In this document: in pieces, positions 1 through 6,918 of the stretch
Numbering within the stretch: position 1 is the stretch's first letter
How the letters are laid out: each line of letters starts with the position of its first letter
IMG/VR virus record: IMGVR_UViG_3300005253_000546
Location: 1-35,394 of that record
Direction: 5' to 3' (one strand)
DNA length: 35,394 bases
DNA from: a virus
Made by a program: the position numbers and the translations under genes
Notes under the pieces: generated by a model
Databases searched by the model: none
What the model was told of the DNA's origin: nothing
Seen by the model: the letters and a program-made list of their open reading frames with translations, nothing else

Positions 1-909
1 TCATGGGACGGCTGGCAGCCCATCAAGGACTCGGTCGGGGGAGGGGAGATTGACAAGGCCGACCTGCGGTTCAATGTCTCAAAGGTACTGGACAACCTGT
101 GCCATGGCGGCACCCCGCTCCTCAAACGCATCGGGCGGCGTGGTTACTTCCGCGTCATCGACTACGAACTCGACACCATGGACCTCAAGGCCGCCAGGGG
201 AGCGCCGACGCTTGACCTCCGCTGGCCGTTCGCACTCGAGCGGTACATCTTGCTCTACCCGGGGAACCTTGCCGTGCTGGCGGGTACGTCAAACTCCGGC
301 AAGTCGGCATTCGTCAATGGGTTCATTGCGGGGAATATGTGGCGGAAAGATACGCACCTGTTCTCCAGCGACATGGTTGCCGAGGAGCTGGCTGACCGGT
401 TGGAACCATACGACTTCCCTGAGGACGCTCCAATCTGGAACAACTGCCACGAAAGGGTATCGGACTTCGCCGACGTCATCAAGCCCGATTCCCTGAACGT
501 GGTGGATTACGTCGAGTATCAGGAGAACGTCGTCGAGATCAAGCAGGAAATCGAAGAGTGCTACCGCCGCATGCTTGGCGGTAGGGGAATGTGCCTGATA
601 ATCATTCAGAAGAAGGGTGACGAGAAGGGCTACAAGGGTCAGACCATCAAGCACCCCCTGGGCTACGGCGGGGTGACCACGCTGGCCCGACCGAGGCTTT
701 ACCTCACCCTGGACCCCTCTACGCTGAGCATCTACAAGGCCAAGAAGAGAGCGCAGCGTGGGGTCAATCCGAACGGCAAGACCTGGCGGTATGCTCTCGT
801 CGAGGGCGCCAGGTTTGTCAGTATCGTGGAGATCGACAACGACGGGAACGAGATTGCCCAGCCGGACCTGCCTGCCGACAAGGACAGCCCGGCGCCGGTG
901 GAGTTCTGA
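1..909 (+). CDS. DnaB/RecA-like phage ATPase, 5' end outside window
   Basis: The reading frame is open from the first base, so the gene is truncated by the window edge; 302 codons are visible. Residues 95-102 read GTSNSGKS, a Walker A loop after a hydrophobic strand (LAVLA). A Walker B-like NVVDYVEY follows, then LIIIQKKG, which sits where DnaB/RecA folds place the sensor glutamine, then ARPRLYLTLDP and a basic KAKKRAQRG segment. This succession is typical of phage DnaB-like helicase or RecA-like ATPases that act at the replication fork. The first 60 residues could be part of a winged-helix domain. It heads the rightward operon and overlaps the next gene by one base. The fold class is secure; helicase versus recombinase is not resolved. 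Confidence 0.75.
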   Translation, partial: SWDGWQPIKDSVGGGEIDKADLRFNVSKVLDNLCHGGTPLLKRIGRRGYFRVIDYELDTMDLKAARGAPTLDLRWPFALERYILLYPGNLAVLAGTSNSGKSAFVNGFIAGNMWRKDTHLFSSDMVAEELADRLEPYDFPEDAPIWNNCHERVSDFADVIKPDSLNVVDYVEYQENVVEIKQEIEECYRRMLGGRGMCLIIIQKKGDEKGYKGQTIKHPLGYGGVTTLARPRLYLTLDPSTLSIYKAKKRAQRGVNPNGKTWRYALVEGARFVSIVEIDNDGNEIAQPDLPADKDSPAPVEF

Positions 910-1298
910 TGACTGAGGCTGAGTTCGCCACGCAGTTCGAGGGCAGCAAGAAGACGTCCGGCCTCTTTGAGCTCGGCGGGTGGAGGTGGTGCCACTTCCG
1001 GCCAGCCATGAGCCAGAAAGGATGGCGCACGCCGCTCTCCGGAGACAAGGGCTTACCAGACTACATCGCCACCCGCCGGCGGGAGAACGAGTACCGCAAA
1101 GAGACTCTATTCATTGAGATCAAAGGGGAAGGCGGTCGGCTGACACTGGAAGAGAAGGACTGGGTTGCGGATCTGCGCGCTGCTGGCCAGTCCGTCCACG
1201 TCTGGTGGCCAAAGGACTATCAAGACGCCCAGGAAGTGTTGTTGGCAAACTGCGACTTTGATTTTGCTCGCGTGAAAGAGAACGGGAGGTTGTTATGA
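909..1298 (+). CDS. VRR-NUC domain nuclease
   Basis: This 129-aa protein carries the PD-(D/E)xK VRR-NUC pattern: GDKGLPDYIA (D51), then a strand ending in FIEIKGEGG (E70, K72), then a helix around LTLEEKDWVADLRAAG and a VHVWW strand. Stand-alone VRR-NUC proteins of about 100-130 aa are common in phage replication regions and are thought to cut branched DNA or process ends. The ATG overlaps the previous stop (TGATG), which implies translational coupling with the ATPase. The family call is strong; the substrate is not shown by the sequence. Confidence 0.85.
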   Translation: MTEAEFATQFEGSKKTSGLFELGGWRWCHFRPAMSQKGWRTPLSGDKGLPDYIATRRRENEYRKETLFIEIKGEGGRLTLEEKDWVADLRAAGQSVHVWWPKDYQDAQEVLLANCDFDFARVKENGRLL

Positions 1299-1555
1299 GC
1301 TTATTGACAGACGCGGAACTACGTTATCACTGGACTGTGCCGGAAGCCCTTAGCAGTACGCACTATGGTATTCTGAGTGCTGTCGCCGACGCCTCTCAGA
1401 CCGTGACCCTAAAGGCTGTGGCTGAGTGGATGGATGGTAGATGCACTGGTCGTCATGCTAATGTGGGCAACGCATGGAGAGTGAGATGCGACAGTTGTTT
1501 AGCGCTGTTGGCGATTGCTCTCCGTGAAGGCAAGATGCCAGGGGAGGAGAAATGA
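1295..1555 (+). CDS. Hypothetical 86-aa protein
   Basis: I do not recognise a family. The ATG overlaps the previous stop (ATGA), with a GGGAGG ribosome site about 6 bases upstream, and the 3' end overlaps the next gene the same way, so it is a real operon member. The protein has a predicted helical middle and two closely spaced cysteines near residues 65-68 (RVRCDSCLALLAIA). It lies between a nuclease and a MazG-like enzyme, which suggests an early nucleic-acid-related role, but nothing in the sequence proves this. GC content looks lower here than in the structural genes. Confidence 0.6.
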   Translation: MSLLTDAELRYHWTVPEALSSTHYGILSAVADASQTVTLKAVAEWMDGRCTGRHANVGNAWRVRCDSCLALLAIALREGKMPGEEK

Positions 1556-1827
1556 TGGTACAGGAATATCTCGATGTAAGACCGGCAGTCATAGCTTTTG
1601 CGAAAGTGATGGAAGAGACCCTGCGGTTGCACGACAGTAAGGGCGGTTGGGATGGCAACATTGACGAGTTTCTAAAGGCGAAGATGTGCGAGGAAACGGC
1701 GGAGATGTTCATGCGGCACGTTGAAGGGGAAATGGGCGAAGCGGCCAACGAAGCAGTGGATGTTGCCAATATATGTATGATGCTATGGACTCGTTGGACA
1801 GAACGGGGCGAGGAGTATCTAAAATGA
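1552..1827 (+). CDS. MazG-like NTP pyrophosphohydrolase
   Basis: The 91-aa protein has the all-alpha NTP-PPase signature EExxE-(15)-ExxD: EETAE at residues 47-51 and EAVD at 67-70, preceded by LRLHDSKGGW as in phage dATP/dGTP diphosphohydrolase-type MazG homologues. These enzymes hydrolyse (d)NTPs to monophosphates with Mg2+ held by the acidic cluster; in phages they are thought to adjust nucleotide pools or alarmone levels. It overlaps both neighbours by four bases. A second ATG follows immediately (ATGATGG), so the start may be one codon later. GGAGGAGAA precedes the start. Confidence 0.8.
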   Translation: MMVQEYLDVRPAVIAFAKVMEETLRLHDSKGGWDGNIDEFLKAKMCEETAEMFMRHVEGEMGEAANEAVDVANICMMLWTRWTERGEEYLK

Positions 1828-2246
1828 GTGACACCCCATTGACTGAAATAAGAGAACCAACCGTAGAGGAGCAGATAGCCAAGGGGAATCCACACAAGAA
1901 TGTACTTGAGGCCGTTGGGCATGAACCTGCAATAGAGAGAGACAAGCATAATGCATGGGAAGAGGGCACTAAGTTTGTCCTCGACCTCAAAGTAGCCGGC
2001 GAGCCGGAGACATACACCGATATGGGCGGGAACACTCACAAGTTACGCGACCACAGCATCACTCTGTCTGAACTCATTGAGAAGGCTGAGAGTGGGAAGC
2101 TGGTGGAGTTGGGTGATACAACTTGCCAGCATGACCAAGAGGGTTACATGGCAAAAGCCGCCGATGAGTTTGGGGTAGTAACTTGCCTAGGATGCGGACT
2201 GCAACTACAGTGGGTCAAACCGCTGGCTTCCGGCGAGTCAAGGTGA
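1824..2246 (+). CDS. Hypothetical protein with C-terminal zinc-knuckle
   Basis: I place the start at the ATG overlapping the MazG stop (AAATGA), which has AGGAG 8 bases upstream; an ATG 51 bases earlier lies inside the MazG gene and has no such site. The 140-aa product is hydrophilic, with a helical stretch around residues 80-100 and a C-terminal segment with CQHD followed by CLGCG, a possible Cys/His zinc site. The next gene also has a CxxC pair, so this part of the operon encodes several small metal-binding proteins. Function unknown. Confidence 0.65.
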   Translation: MSDTPLTEIREPTVEEQIAKGNPHKNVLEAVGHEPAIERDKHNAWEEGTKFVLDLKVAGEPETYTDMGGNTHKLRDHSITLSELIEKAESGKLVELGDTTCQHDQEGYMAKAADEFGVVTCLGCGLQLQWVKPLASGESR

Positions 2247-2250
2247 AGGG

Positions 2251-2427
2251 ATGAAACACACTTGGACAAGTAGCGAGCACCACTTGGGTCTCGTCGGGAG
2301 CTTTTGGAAGTATGTCTATCCTCTCGTATGTAAGACATGCGGGGCCCTAGCGGGAAGTGCTAAGGACGATTCGGAGTGCCGCGAACGCCCTAGCCCACCA
2401 GACGACACCATACAGGAGGGAGGCTGA
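2251..2427 (+). CDS. Small CxxC protein, 58 aa
   Basis: A short gene starts 4 bases after the previous stop, with AAGGG just before the ATG (AAGGTGAAGGGATG). The product starts MKHTWTSSEHH, contains a VCKTCGALAG zinc-knuckle (C27, C30) and a third cysteine at 43, and ends at a TGA that is two bases before the next ATG. The tight spacing, ribosome site and CxxCG motif support a real gene. Its layout resembles the last 40 residues of the preceding protein, so the two may be related. Function unknown. Confidence 0.55.
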   Translation: MKHTWTSSEHHLGLVGSFWKYVYPLVCKTCGALAGSAKDDSECRERPSPPDDTIQEGG

Positions 2428-2429
2428 CG

Positions 2430-2615
2430 ATGCTCGTCTGGGACCTTCTCAGCCCTGAGGCCATTGGCAAGCTCTTTGCCTTCCAGATGGAGCACCACGG
2501 CCTGAAGCTCGTTGACCCGCACGAGCCGGTGAGGGCCGTCACGGTGGCGGGGGAAGTGGAACCTCCAGAAGAGGTTGAACGCCTTATGAAACAACCGAGG
2601 AGCAGGGATTCTTGA
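2430..2615 (+). CDS. Hypothetical 61-aa protein
   Basis: It starts at an ATG preceded by a strong AGGAGGGAGG site and ends just inside a promoter-like element. The product begins MLVWDLLSPEAIGKLFAF and has an acidic C-terminal half (VEPPEEVERLMKQ). No family is recognised. It is the last gene of the first polycistronic block before the HNH gene. Confidence 0.5.
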   Translation: MLVWDLLSPEAIGKLFAFQMEHHGLKLVDPHEPVRAVTVAGEVEPPEEVERLMKQPRSRDS

Positions 2616-2640
2616 CAGGGCGTACCATTTGGAGTAGACT
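2612..2640 (+). promoter_or_regulatory. Sigma70-type promoter upstream of HNH gene
   Basis: TTGACA at 2612-2617, 17-base spacer, TAGACT at 2635-2640. The -35 box is a perfect consensus and the -10 matches 4 of 6. Predicted transcription start is near 2647, about 29 bases before the GTG of the HNH gene. The element overlaps the end of the preceding gene. Confidence 0.6.
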
Positions 2641-2675
2641 GTAGGCATGGTGCAAGTCGCTTCAGGAGAATGGTT

Positions 2676-3140
2676 GTGAGAAGCAAATACGACTGGCGGT
2701 TCAACGGGTTCACAGTGACGCCCGATGCGAAGGGATACCCGCGAATCTATGTCGGAGGGCACATGATAGCCGTTCACCGTTTCGTTTGGGAGCAGGCGCA
2801 CGGAGCACTGCCCCGTGGATTCGTAGTCCACCACCAGGACGGCGATGTGGCTAACTATGCGCTGGACAACCTCATGCTTCTGAAGCAATCCGATCATATG
2901 CGCATCCATTTGGGGTGGATACGAGAGAACGGCCTTTGGGTCGCCAAGCCATGTAGTCGCTGTGGGCAGGTTCTGCCGCTTGAGCGGTTTTACGTGAGGA
3001 GAGGGGTGCCTACCGGCTTCTGTAAGGCTTGCCACGGTCAGGATACCGTCGCTCACCGTAAACGGCAGGACCCGAAAGCCCGCGAGGCTATTTACCAACG
3101 CTACCGCAAGCGCCGGAAACTCGGCATCGTAGGTACATAG
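2676..3140 (+). CDS. HNH endonuclease (HNH_3-like) with zinc ribbon
   Basis: The HNH core runs from about residue 34 (HRFVWEQAHG) through FVVHHQDGD (H52, H53) to LDNLMLLKQSDH. After it come CSRCG (C93, C96) and CKACH (C116, C119), which form a second zinc-binding unit, then a basic tail (RYRKRRK). Free-standing phage HNH proteins of this type are usually homing endonucleases or nicking enzymes. AGGAG at 2664-2668 is only one base from the ATG at 2670 but seven bases from the in-frame GTG at 2676, so I prefer the GTG. The gene has its own promoter and so may be a self-expressed mobile cassette. Confidence 0.8.
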   Translation: MRSKYDWRFNGFTVTPDAKGYPRIYVGGHMIAVHRFVWEQAHGALPRGFVVHHQDGDVANYALDNLMLLKQSDHMRIHLGWIRENGLWVAKPCSRCGQVLPLERFYVRRGVPTGFCKACHGQDTVAHRKRQDPKAREAIYQRYRKRRKLGIVGT

Positions 3141-3150
3141 GAGGAGTCGA

Positions 3151-3570
3151 ATGCGCGACTGGTTTGGGCCTGGCGAGTTGACATTTGCAACGCGAGAAGA
3201 AGTCGAATGGGGACTGGCCCATATCGAACAGCTATCAAACGGTTCGTGGCCGAAGCAAGAGTCTGGTTACTCTATTGAGCCGGACGCCCACAGTCGCCGA
3301 TCGAAGATGGGCGGTTTCGAGGTCCCTATTCAGGCGTCCGCCGAACTGGAGCGGCGCGTCGACAGCATAGGCCCGGACGCATTTATGGCCGAACTGAACC
3401 GCGGTTACGGCTTTAGTTTTGAGCGACTGGGGAAGATTCATAACCTCGAGGAGCATGTCGTCACGTATCGATGCCACTGCGCCATCAGATTCATGATCGG
3501 CCAGAACTTCAAGGCCAGTAAGTATCGCAGGGATCATGTAGCTGCCTATACCGGGAAGGTCAATGCCTGA
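3151..3570 (+). CDS. Hypothetical protein, possible DNA-binding regulator
   Basis: This 139-aa gene has AGGAGTCG before its ATG and ends 10 bases before the next start. Residues 60-120 are helix-rich (SAELERRVDSIG, then GYGFSFERLGKIHN, then HCAIRFMIG), which loosely recalls sigma-region-4-like phage regulators such as the ArpU/RinA group. I cannot point to a diagnostic motif, so the regulatory role is only a suggestion. Confidence 0.55.
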   Translation: MRDWFGPGELTFATREEVEWGLAHIEQLSNGSWPKQESGYSIEPDAHSRRSKMGGFEVPIQASAELERRVDSIGPDAFMAELNRGYGFSFERLGKIHNLEEHVVTYRCHCAIRFMIGQNFKASKYRRDHVAAYTGKVNA

Positions 3571-3580
3571 GGGGCGGGGC

Positions 3581-3805
3581 ATGAGCGACCACCAACAGGG
3601 GATAGAGGCGCGGGAGCTTGACGAACTCGGGTCGGCGCTGAGTGAGGCGATTGACTGTTCTGTAACATACAGAAGCTACGAACTCTACGGGAAGCCAGCC
3701 TTCACCTGCAAGCACGGGCTGGTATTCCCCAAGTTTGCCATCAAGGGCGCCATGGCCCTCGATGATTGGTCGGCTATACTGGCAGGGCACAGGCAGTCAG
3801 CATGA
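3581..3805 (+). CDS. Hypothetical 74-aa protein
   Basis: The ATG at 3581 is preceded by GAGGGGCGG at good spacing; an in-frame ATG at 3563 overlaps the previous gene but has a poorer site. The product is acidic at the N-terminus (EARELDELGSALSEAID) and has a CKHGLVFPKF segment. It overlaps the methyltransferase-like gene by four bases (ATGA). No family recognised. Confidence 0.55.
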   Translation: MSDHQQGIEARELDELGSALSEAIDCSVTYRSYELYGKPAFTCKHGLVFPKFAIKGAMALDDWSAILAGHRQSA

Positions 3806-4434
3806 GTAAACCAATTATCCTTGACCTTTGCGGCGGCACTGGGGCTTGGTCACAGCCATACCGGGATGCCGGATACGACGTGCGCTTGGTGACGTTGCCT
3901 GATGATGTGAGATACTACAAGCCCCCGCGTCGAGTCCACGGTGTCTTGGCGGCTCCGCCCTGTACTGACTTCGCTTCGAGCGGCACTCGCTGGTGGAAGG
4001 CGAAAGACAAAGAGAAGGGCTTGCTGGAGGGCCTGTCTATCGTCGCTGCATGCCTGCGTGTTATCGAGGATACTAAACCGAAGTGGTGGGCGCTTGAAAA
4101 CCCCGTGGGCAGGTTGCCGAGATACATCGGGAAATGGCGCTATACATTCCAGCCTTTCGACTACGGCGACCCTTGGACAAAGAGGACGTGCATTTGGGGG
4201 GAACATACCATACCTACCAAGACCCCAGTTGCGCCAGTTGGGACATGGCAAGGCAGTCACGCTGCGGGCAAGCCGCTGGGCATAGTAGACCACCCGCTGT
4301 TGCTCCTCGAGGAAGGGGCCGTGTTTCTTCCGCCCGATTGGATTCACAAACTGGGGCCGTCTGCCGACCGGGCCGAGAAACGCAGCATCACGTCGCCGGG
4401 ATTCGCCCGGGCGTTCTTCGAGGCCAACCCGTAA
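3802..4434 (+). CDS. C5-cytosine methyltransferase-like protein
   Basis: The 210-aa product has a SAM-binding motif I (LDLCGGTGAWS, residues 7-17), a motif IV with the catalytic proline-cysteine (APPCTDFASSG, Cys54), a motif VI-like ALENPVG (ENP rather than the usual ENV, residues 99-101), and a KRTCIWG segment at 127-133 where motif VIII is expected. It is about half to two-thirds the length of a full restriction-type C5 methyltransferase, so the target-recognition domain is reduced or absent. Small proteins of this kind are common in phages. They probably modify cytosine in phage DNA against restriction, although a non-DNA substrate cannot be excluded. Start chosen at the ATGA overlap; an upstream ATG at 3766 lies inside the previous gene. 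Confidence 0.75.
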   Translation: MSKPIILDLCGGTGAWSQPYRDAGYDVRLVTLPDDVRYYKPPRRVHGVLAAPPCTDFASSGTRWWKAKDKEKGLLEGLSIVAACLRVIEDTKPKWWALENPVGRLPRYIGKWRYTFQPFDYGDPWTKRTCIWGEHTIPTKTPVAPVGTWQGSHAAGKPLGIVDHPLLLLEEGAVFLPPDWIHKLGPSADRAEKRSITSPGFARAFFEANP

Positions 4435-4508
4435 CCCCACCCTCCGTGCGCTGGCCAGCCGAGCCACAAAGGGAAGCGGCGCAGGTCTATCAAAGGTGCA
4501 TTGTCCAC

Positions 4509-4538
4509 TTTACCTGTTATAGTGCAGTGTGCTACACT
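4509..4538 (+). promoter_or_regulatory. Possible extended -10 promoter before second HNH gene
   Basis: TTTACC (4509-4514), 18-base spacer, TGC-TACACT with the -10 at 4533-4538 and an extended TGn. Both boxes match consensus in 4 of 6 positions. The predicted start would lie close to the GTG at 4545, which would make the message nearly leaderless. Weaker than the promoters at 2612, 6281, 8341 and 8484. Confidence 0.3.
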
Positions 4539-4544
4539 TGTGTT

Positions 4545-4979
4545 GTGAGCAAGCACGTCAAGGGGGATTATTACTACACTCGCATCTGCGAGAGATGCGG
4601 ATGCAGCCATGAGTTTCGTCGTTCCTACAAGATCACTAGCCCATCACATGTGCGCCGGTTTTGCCGTCCGTGTCTCCTGGAGATGAAGATTGAGCGAGCG
4701 AGTCGCAACAAAGGGGAGCGATATGTTAACAGCCAGGGTTATGTTCGTGTGCGGGACTACGGCGCATATGTAGAGGAACACCGCCAGGTAATGGCCAAGA
4801 TGCTTGGCCGGCCGCTTCGCGCAGGGGAGTCCGTACATCACAAAAATGGGGTCAAACATGATAACCGGCCGGAGAATCTGGAACTGTGGGTCGGGAAGAC
4901 GCACCACGTTGGGCAGCGAGCCAAAGATATAGCCTGCCCTCATTGCGGCAGGCTATATCTCGCGGGTGACTTGGCGTAG
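4545..4979 (+). CDS. HNH endonuclease with N-terminal zinc site
   Basis: Starting at GTG 4545 (no ATG is available before codon 47) the product is 144 aa. C15-x2-C18 and C40-x2-C43 form an N-terminal zinc site. The HNH core covers EEHRQVMAKMLGRPL, SVHHKNGVKHDNRPENLELW (H98, H99, N111) and KTHHVGQRAKDI. A final CPHCG (C131, C134) lies in the last 15 residues. The HNH layout matches HNH_3 homing-type endonucleases. The DNA for the last residues forms a perfect hairpin (4926-4959). It stands 110 bases after the methyltransferase-like gene, which suggests insertion as a separate cassette. No clear ribosome site is visible, so the start is uncertain. Confidence 0.7.
   Translation: MSKHVKGDYYYTRICERCGCSHEFRRSYKITSPSHVRRFCRPCLLEMKIERASRNKGERYVNSQGYVRVRDYGAYVEEHRQVMAKMLGRPLRAGESVHHKNGVKHDNRPENLELWVGKTHHVGQRAKDIACPHCGRLYLAGDLA
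4926..4959. terminator. Perfect 13-bp hairpin between convergent units
   Basis: GATATAGCCTGCC (4926-4938) and its exact reverse complement (4947-4959) are separated by 8 bases. It lies within the last codons of the HNH gene and 20-50 bases before the converging leftward gene ends at 5008. There is no long T-run on either side, so a bidirectional terminator is an inference from position and symmetry. Confidence 0.45.
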
Positions 4980-5007
4980 AAGCGGCCCTTGGGGATGCTG
5001 CGGTCTC

Positions 5008-5805
5008 TCAGGGCGTCTCAGGGCGCGGCAGTTCCATAATCCTGGCGGTGGCAGCTTCGGATACACTCACAATCCAGCCCGGGTGCCCGGCGTATGCGTG
5101 GGCTTCCTCGACGATGATAGCCCGCACGCTCTCCTTGTAGGACGCCGATGTGATGGTCTCAGGCACCTCCGGCCCGTTGGCCTCGGCCATCACGCGCTTG
5201 GCGTCGGTGTGGCGCGCGGTCTTGCCCGTCACCATGGCCCAGAACGCATCCCATTTGTCATTCGACCAGTCACGGTACTGGGTCAGGACCTCGAGCGCCT
5301 TGCCCGAGACCCACACGCCGCGCAGGGGTTCGGGAACGGGGACGGGGTTGCAGTAAACTCTATGCCCTGCCGTGGAGCACATAAAGCCAAGTTGGGGCAT
5401 CATCACCTTTGCGTGAGGAACGCCCCACCGGCAGTCGCTGTCCCCGCATTCCCGCCAAGTATCGCACCTGACCTGCGCCGGCACCTCCTTGCAACTGACG
5501 ACCTGGTGGGTAAACCCGCACTCCCGCGGGCCATGAAGCGGAGGCTCGTTATGAGTGTGGGCCTCGGCGGCTGTGCATTCCGCAATGCCGCACTCGCTGG
5601 CCTCGTTGCAGACGTACGACTTGGGGCCTCGAGGTGGGGGGAGCGGGTAAGTGAGGTCGCTGTAGGGCTCGCACGTGGAGCCCTGCGCTTGGCCCCGGTA
5701 TCCCTCGCAGGGCTCCGTGCAGCCCTTGCCGATCGTGTGGGGCTCTGCGTGGATGCACCCCTTGTCCGGGCAGTAGTCTCTTCCGGGGCATCTTACCTCA
5801 TTCAT
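5008..5805 (-). CDS. Cys/His-rich protein with three tandem zinc-like repeats
   Basis: The N-terminal 150 residues contain three copies of C-x5-C-x4-C-x5-H-xn-C: C6/C12/C17/H23/C29, C66/C72/C77/H83/C96 and C114/C120/C125/H131/C143, with n = 5, 12 and 11. Extra cysteines lie between them (33, 45, 105, 152). The C-terminal 110 residues are helical and cysteine-free, with two short helices ending in RIMELPRPE. I do not recognise the family; the regular spacing suggests three small metal-binding modules. It is the last gene of the leftward operon, its ATG overlaps the stop of the upstream HNH gene (ATGA) and GAGGAGG precedes it. Confidence 0.75.
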   Translation of the reverse strand: MNEVRCPGRDYCPDKGCIHAEPHTIGKGCTEPCEGYRGQAQGSTCEPYSDLTYPLPPPRGPKSYVCNEASECGIAECTAAEAHTHNEPPLHGPRECGFTHQVVSCKEVPAQVRCDTWRECGDSDCRWGVPHAKVMMPQLGFMCSTAGHRVYCNPVPVPEPLRGVWVSGKALEVLTQYRDWSNDKWDAFWAMVTGKTARHTDAKRVMAEANGPEVPETITSASYKESVRAIIVEEAHAYAGHPGWIVSVSEAATARIMELPRPETP

Positions 5806-6260
5806 TTGACCTGTGCCTCCTCAAGTAATTCCGGGTTCTCGTGATGCTCCTGCCTGTGATGGCGGAAGCAAAGCCACCTCACTTTTAGCGGCCGTTCGTA
5901 GTCGACGTGATGCGCCTCGGTTGGCGTACCCTCGCAGACGAGGCAGGGCATTCGATAGATAATGCCATCTCTCACTGCGTGGTTGGTCGTAGAGCGACAC
6001 CATGCCCGGAGACGGCGCTCTTTCTCTGAGTGTCCCTTGCCAAAAGCGTTCTGCTCCTCCTTGGGCATCTTCTCGTGCCTGTAGGCCGCGTAGCACTTGG
6101 TTGAACAAAAGTGTCTGCGTTTCTTAGCGTAGACCGCTGGCGTGGTCAAGGCCTCTTGTCCACAGTAGTCGCAAAGGAACGGACATGGCCGTGAATTGGC
6201 CCTACCTATCTTGCACTTAGTCTCCTCTGAATGCCTGTGGCCCGGTTGAAATCCCTTCAT
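5802..6260 (-). CDS. NUMOD3/HNH homing-type endonuclease
   Basis: The product begins MKGFQPGHRHSEETKCKIG, a NUMOD3 DNA-binding signature. It continues with a zinc site (C30-x2-C33, C52-x3-C56) in which YCGQEA and FCSTKCYAAY resemble phage zinc fingers. It ends with CLVCEGTPTEAHHVDYERP (C106, C109, H117, H118) and LCFRHHRQEHH (C131, H134, H135), the His-Cys HNH-type core. The ATG at 6260 has AGAGG 8 bases upstream; a GTG three codons earlier overlaps that site and is less likely. It has its own strong promoter, as expected of a mobile endonuclease gene. It overlaps the next gene by four bases. Confidence 0.8.
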   Translation of the reverse strand: MKGFQPGHRHSEETKCKIGRANSRPCPFLCDYCGQEALTTPAVYAKKRRHFCSTKCYAAYRHEKMPKEEQNAFGKGHSEKERRLRAWCRSTTNHAVRDGIIYRMPCLVCEGTPTEAHHVDYERPLKVRWLCFRHHRQEHHENPELLEEAQVK

Positions 6261-6280
6261 GCTATGCACCTCTAGTTACC

Positions 6281-6309
6281 AGTATACCACAATTAGGAGT
6301 TGTTGTCTA
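6281..6309 (-). promoter_or_regulatory. Sigma70-type promoter, leftward, for HNH gene
   Basis: Read on the minus strand: TAGACA (plus 6304-6309), exactly 17 bases, TATACT (plus 6281-6286). Both boxes match consensus at 5 of 6. The predicted start is about 15 bases before the ribosome site of the HNH gene at 6260. The -35 overlaps the last codons of the YopX gene. Confidence 0.7.
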
Positions 6310-6649
6310 GGAGATGGGGCGACTCGTAGATGTTGCCGACGACTTCCCCGACGCCGTCTCCCATCTCAGCCAGTGTCACCGTGTAGGACTCAGAGTTAGT
6401 CAAGCCCCAGCAGAGTTGTTCCTTATCCCAGCCAACTCTCTCTCGATAGGACTTCCCCTCGTCCTCACTGACGTACCCCAGGATGTCTCCCTCGTATATC
6501 TCCACCCCGTTCTTGTCCTTGAGGCCGGTGTATTGCAGAACCTCGATGTCCTCGTCTTCGATGAAAGCGTGGAAATAGGCGGTAGTTTGTATCTCATGCC
6601 ACATCTTCTGATGCTTACGCGACCACGCCCTGAACTTTGACTCTCTCAT
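6293..6649 (-). CDS. YopX family phage protein
   Basis: The 118-aa product starts MRESKFRAWSRKHQKMW and contains LQYTGLKDKNGVEIYEGDI, the hallmark of the YopX family: small beta-rich proteins found in many phages of Firmicutes and other bacteria, with unknown biochemical function. Start chosen at the codon matching the family N-terminus (K-F-R-A-W). A longer reading frame extends upstream to 6781 but overlaps the neighbouring gene. GAGGAGG is about 11 bases upstream. The 3' end overlaps the HNH promoter. Confidence 0.85.
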   Translation of the reverse strand: MRESKFRAWSRKHQKMWHEIQTTAYFHAFIEDEDIEVLQYTGLKDKNGVEIYEGDILGYVSEDEGKSYRERVGWDKEQLCWGLTNSESYTVTLAEMGDGVGEVVGNIYESPHLLDNNS

Positions 6650-6918
6650 CTCGTCTTGGCCTCCTCTTTCTTGCCGTTCCGGATCTTGACCGGGCTCCAC
6701 GTGTGGCCACACCGGGGATTCCGGCACTTGTGCAGCTCGTGGGTCCGGCCGTCGATCTCGACGTCCTTGAGGTACCGGCAAGCGTAGCCGTCAAGCGGGC
6801 AGTTCATTCTCTCTCTCCTTGTCTCAGTCCTCGCTGTCGCCGGTATCAGACGAGTCCCGCCTGCCGGTAGGACCCACCCCGGGGGTATCACGTTCTCGGG
6901 CTTGTCTACCATCATCAT
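6646..6918 (-). CDS. Zinc-ribbon-like small protein
   Basis: Up to 90 aa. The C-terminal half has CPLDGYAC, then HELHKCRNPRCGHTW, a four-cysteine zinc ribbon with histidines, and a basic tail. Three successive ATGs (6918, 6915, 6912) follow AAGGGGAG; the first overlaps the upstream stop, the later two have better spacing. A second plausible start is the internal ATG at 6807, preceded by AAGGAG, which would give a 53-aa protein consisting only of the ribbon. The 3' end overlaps the YopX start by four bases. Confidence 0.6.
   Translation of the reverse strand: MMMVDKPENVIPPGWVLPAGGTRLIPATARTETRRERMNCPLDGYACRYLKDVEIDGRTHELHKCRNPRCGHTWSPVKIRNGKKEEAKTR

Noticed and set aside
4966-5844. Rightward frame of 292 codons opposite the Cys/His-repeat gene
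   Set aside because: The leftward gene has a regular threefold cysteine pattern, overlap coupling and a ribosome site; the rightward frame is an Arg/Gly/Ala-rich shadow.
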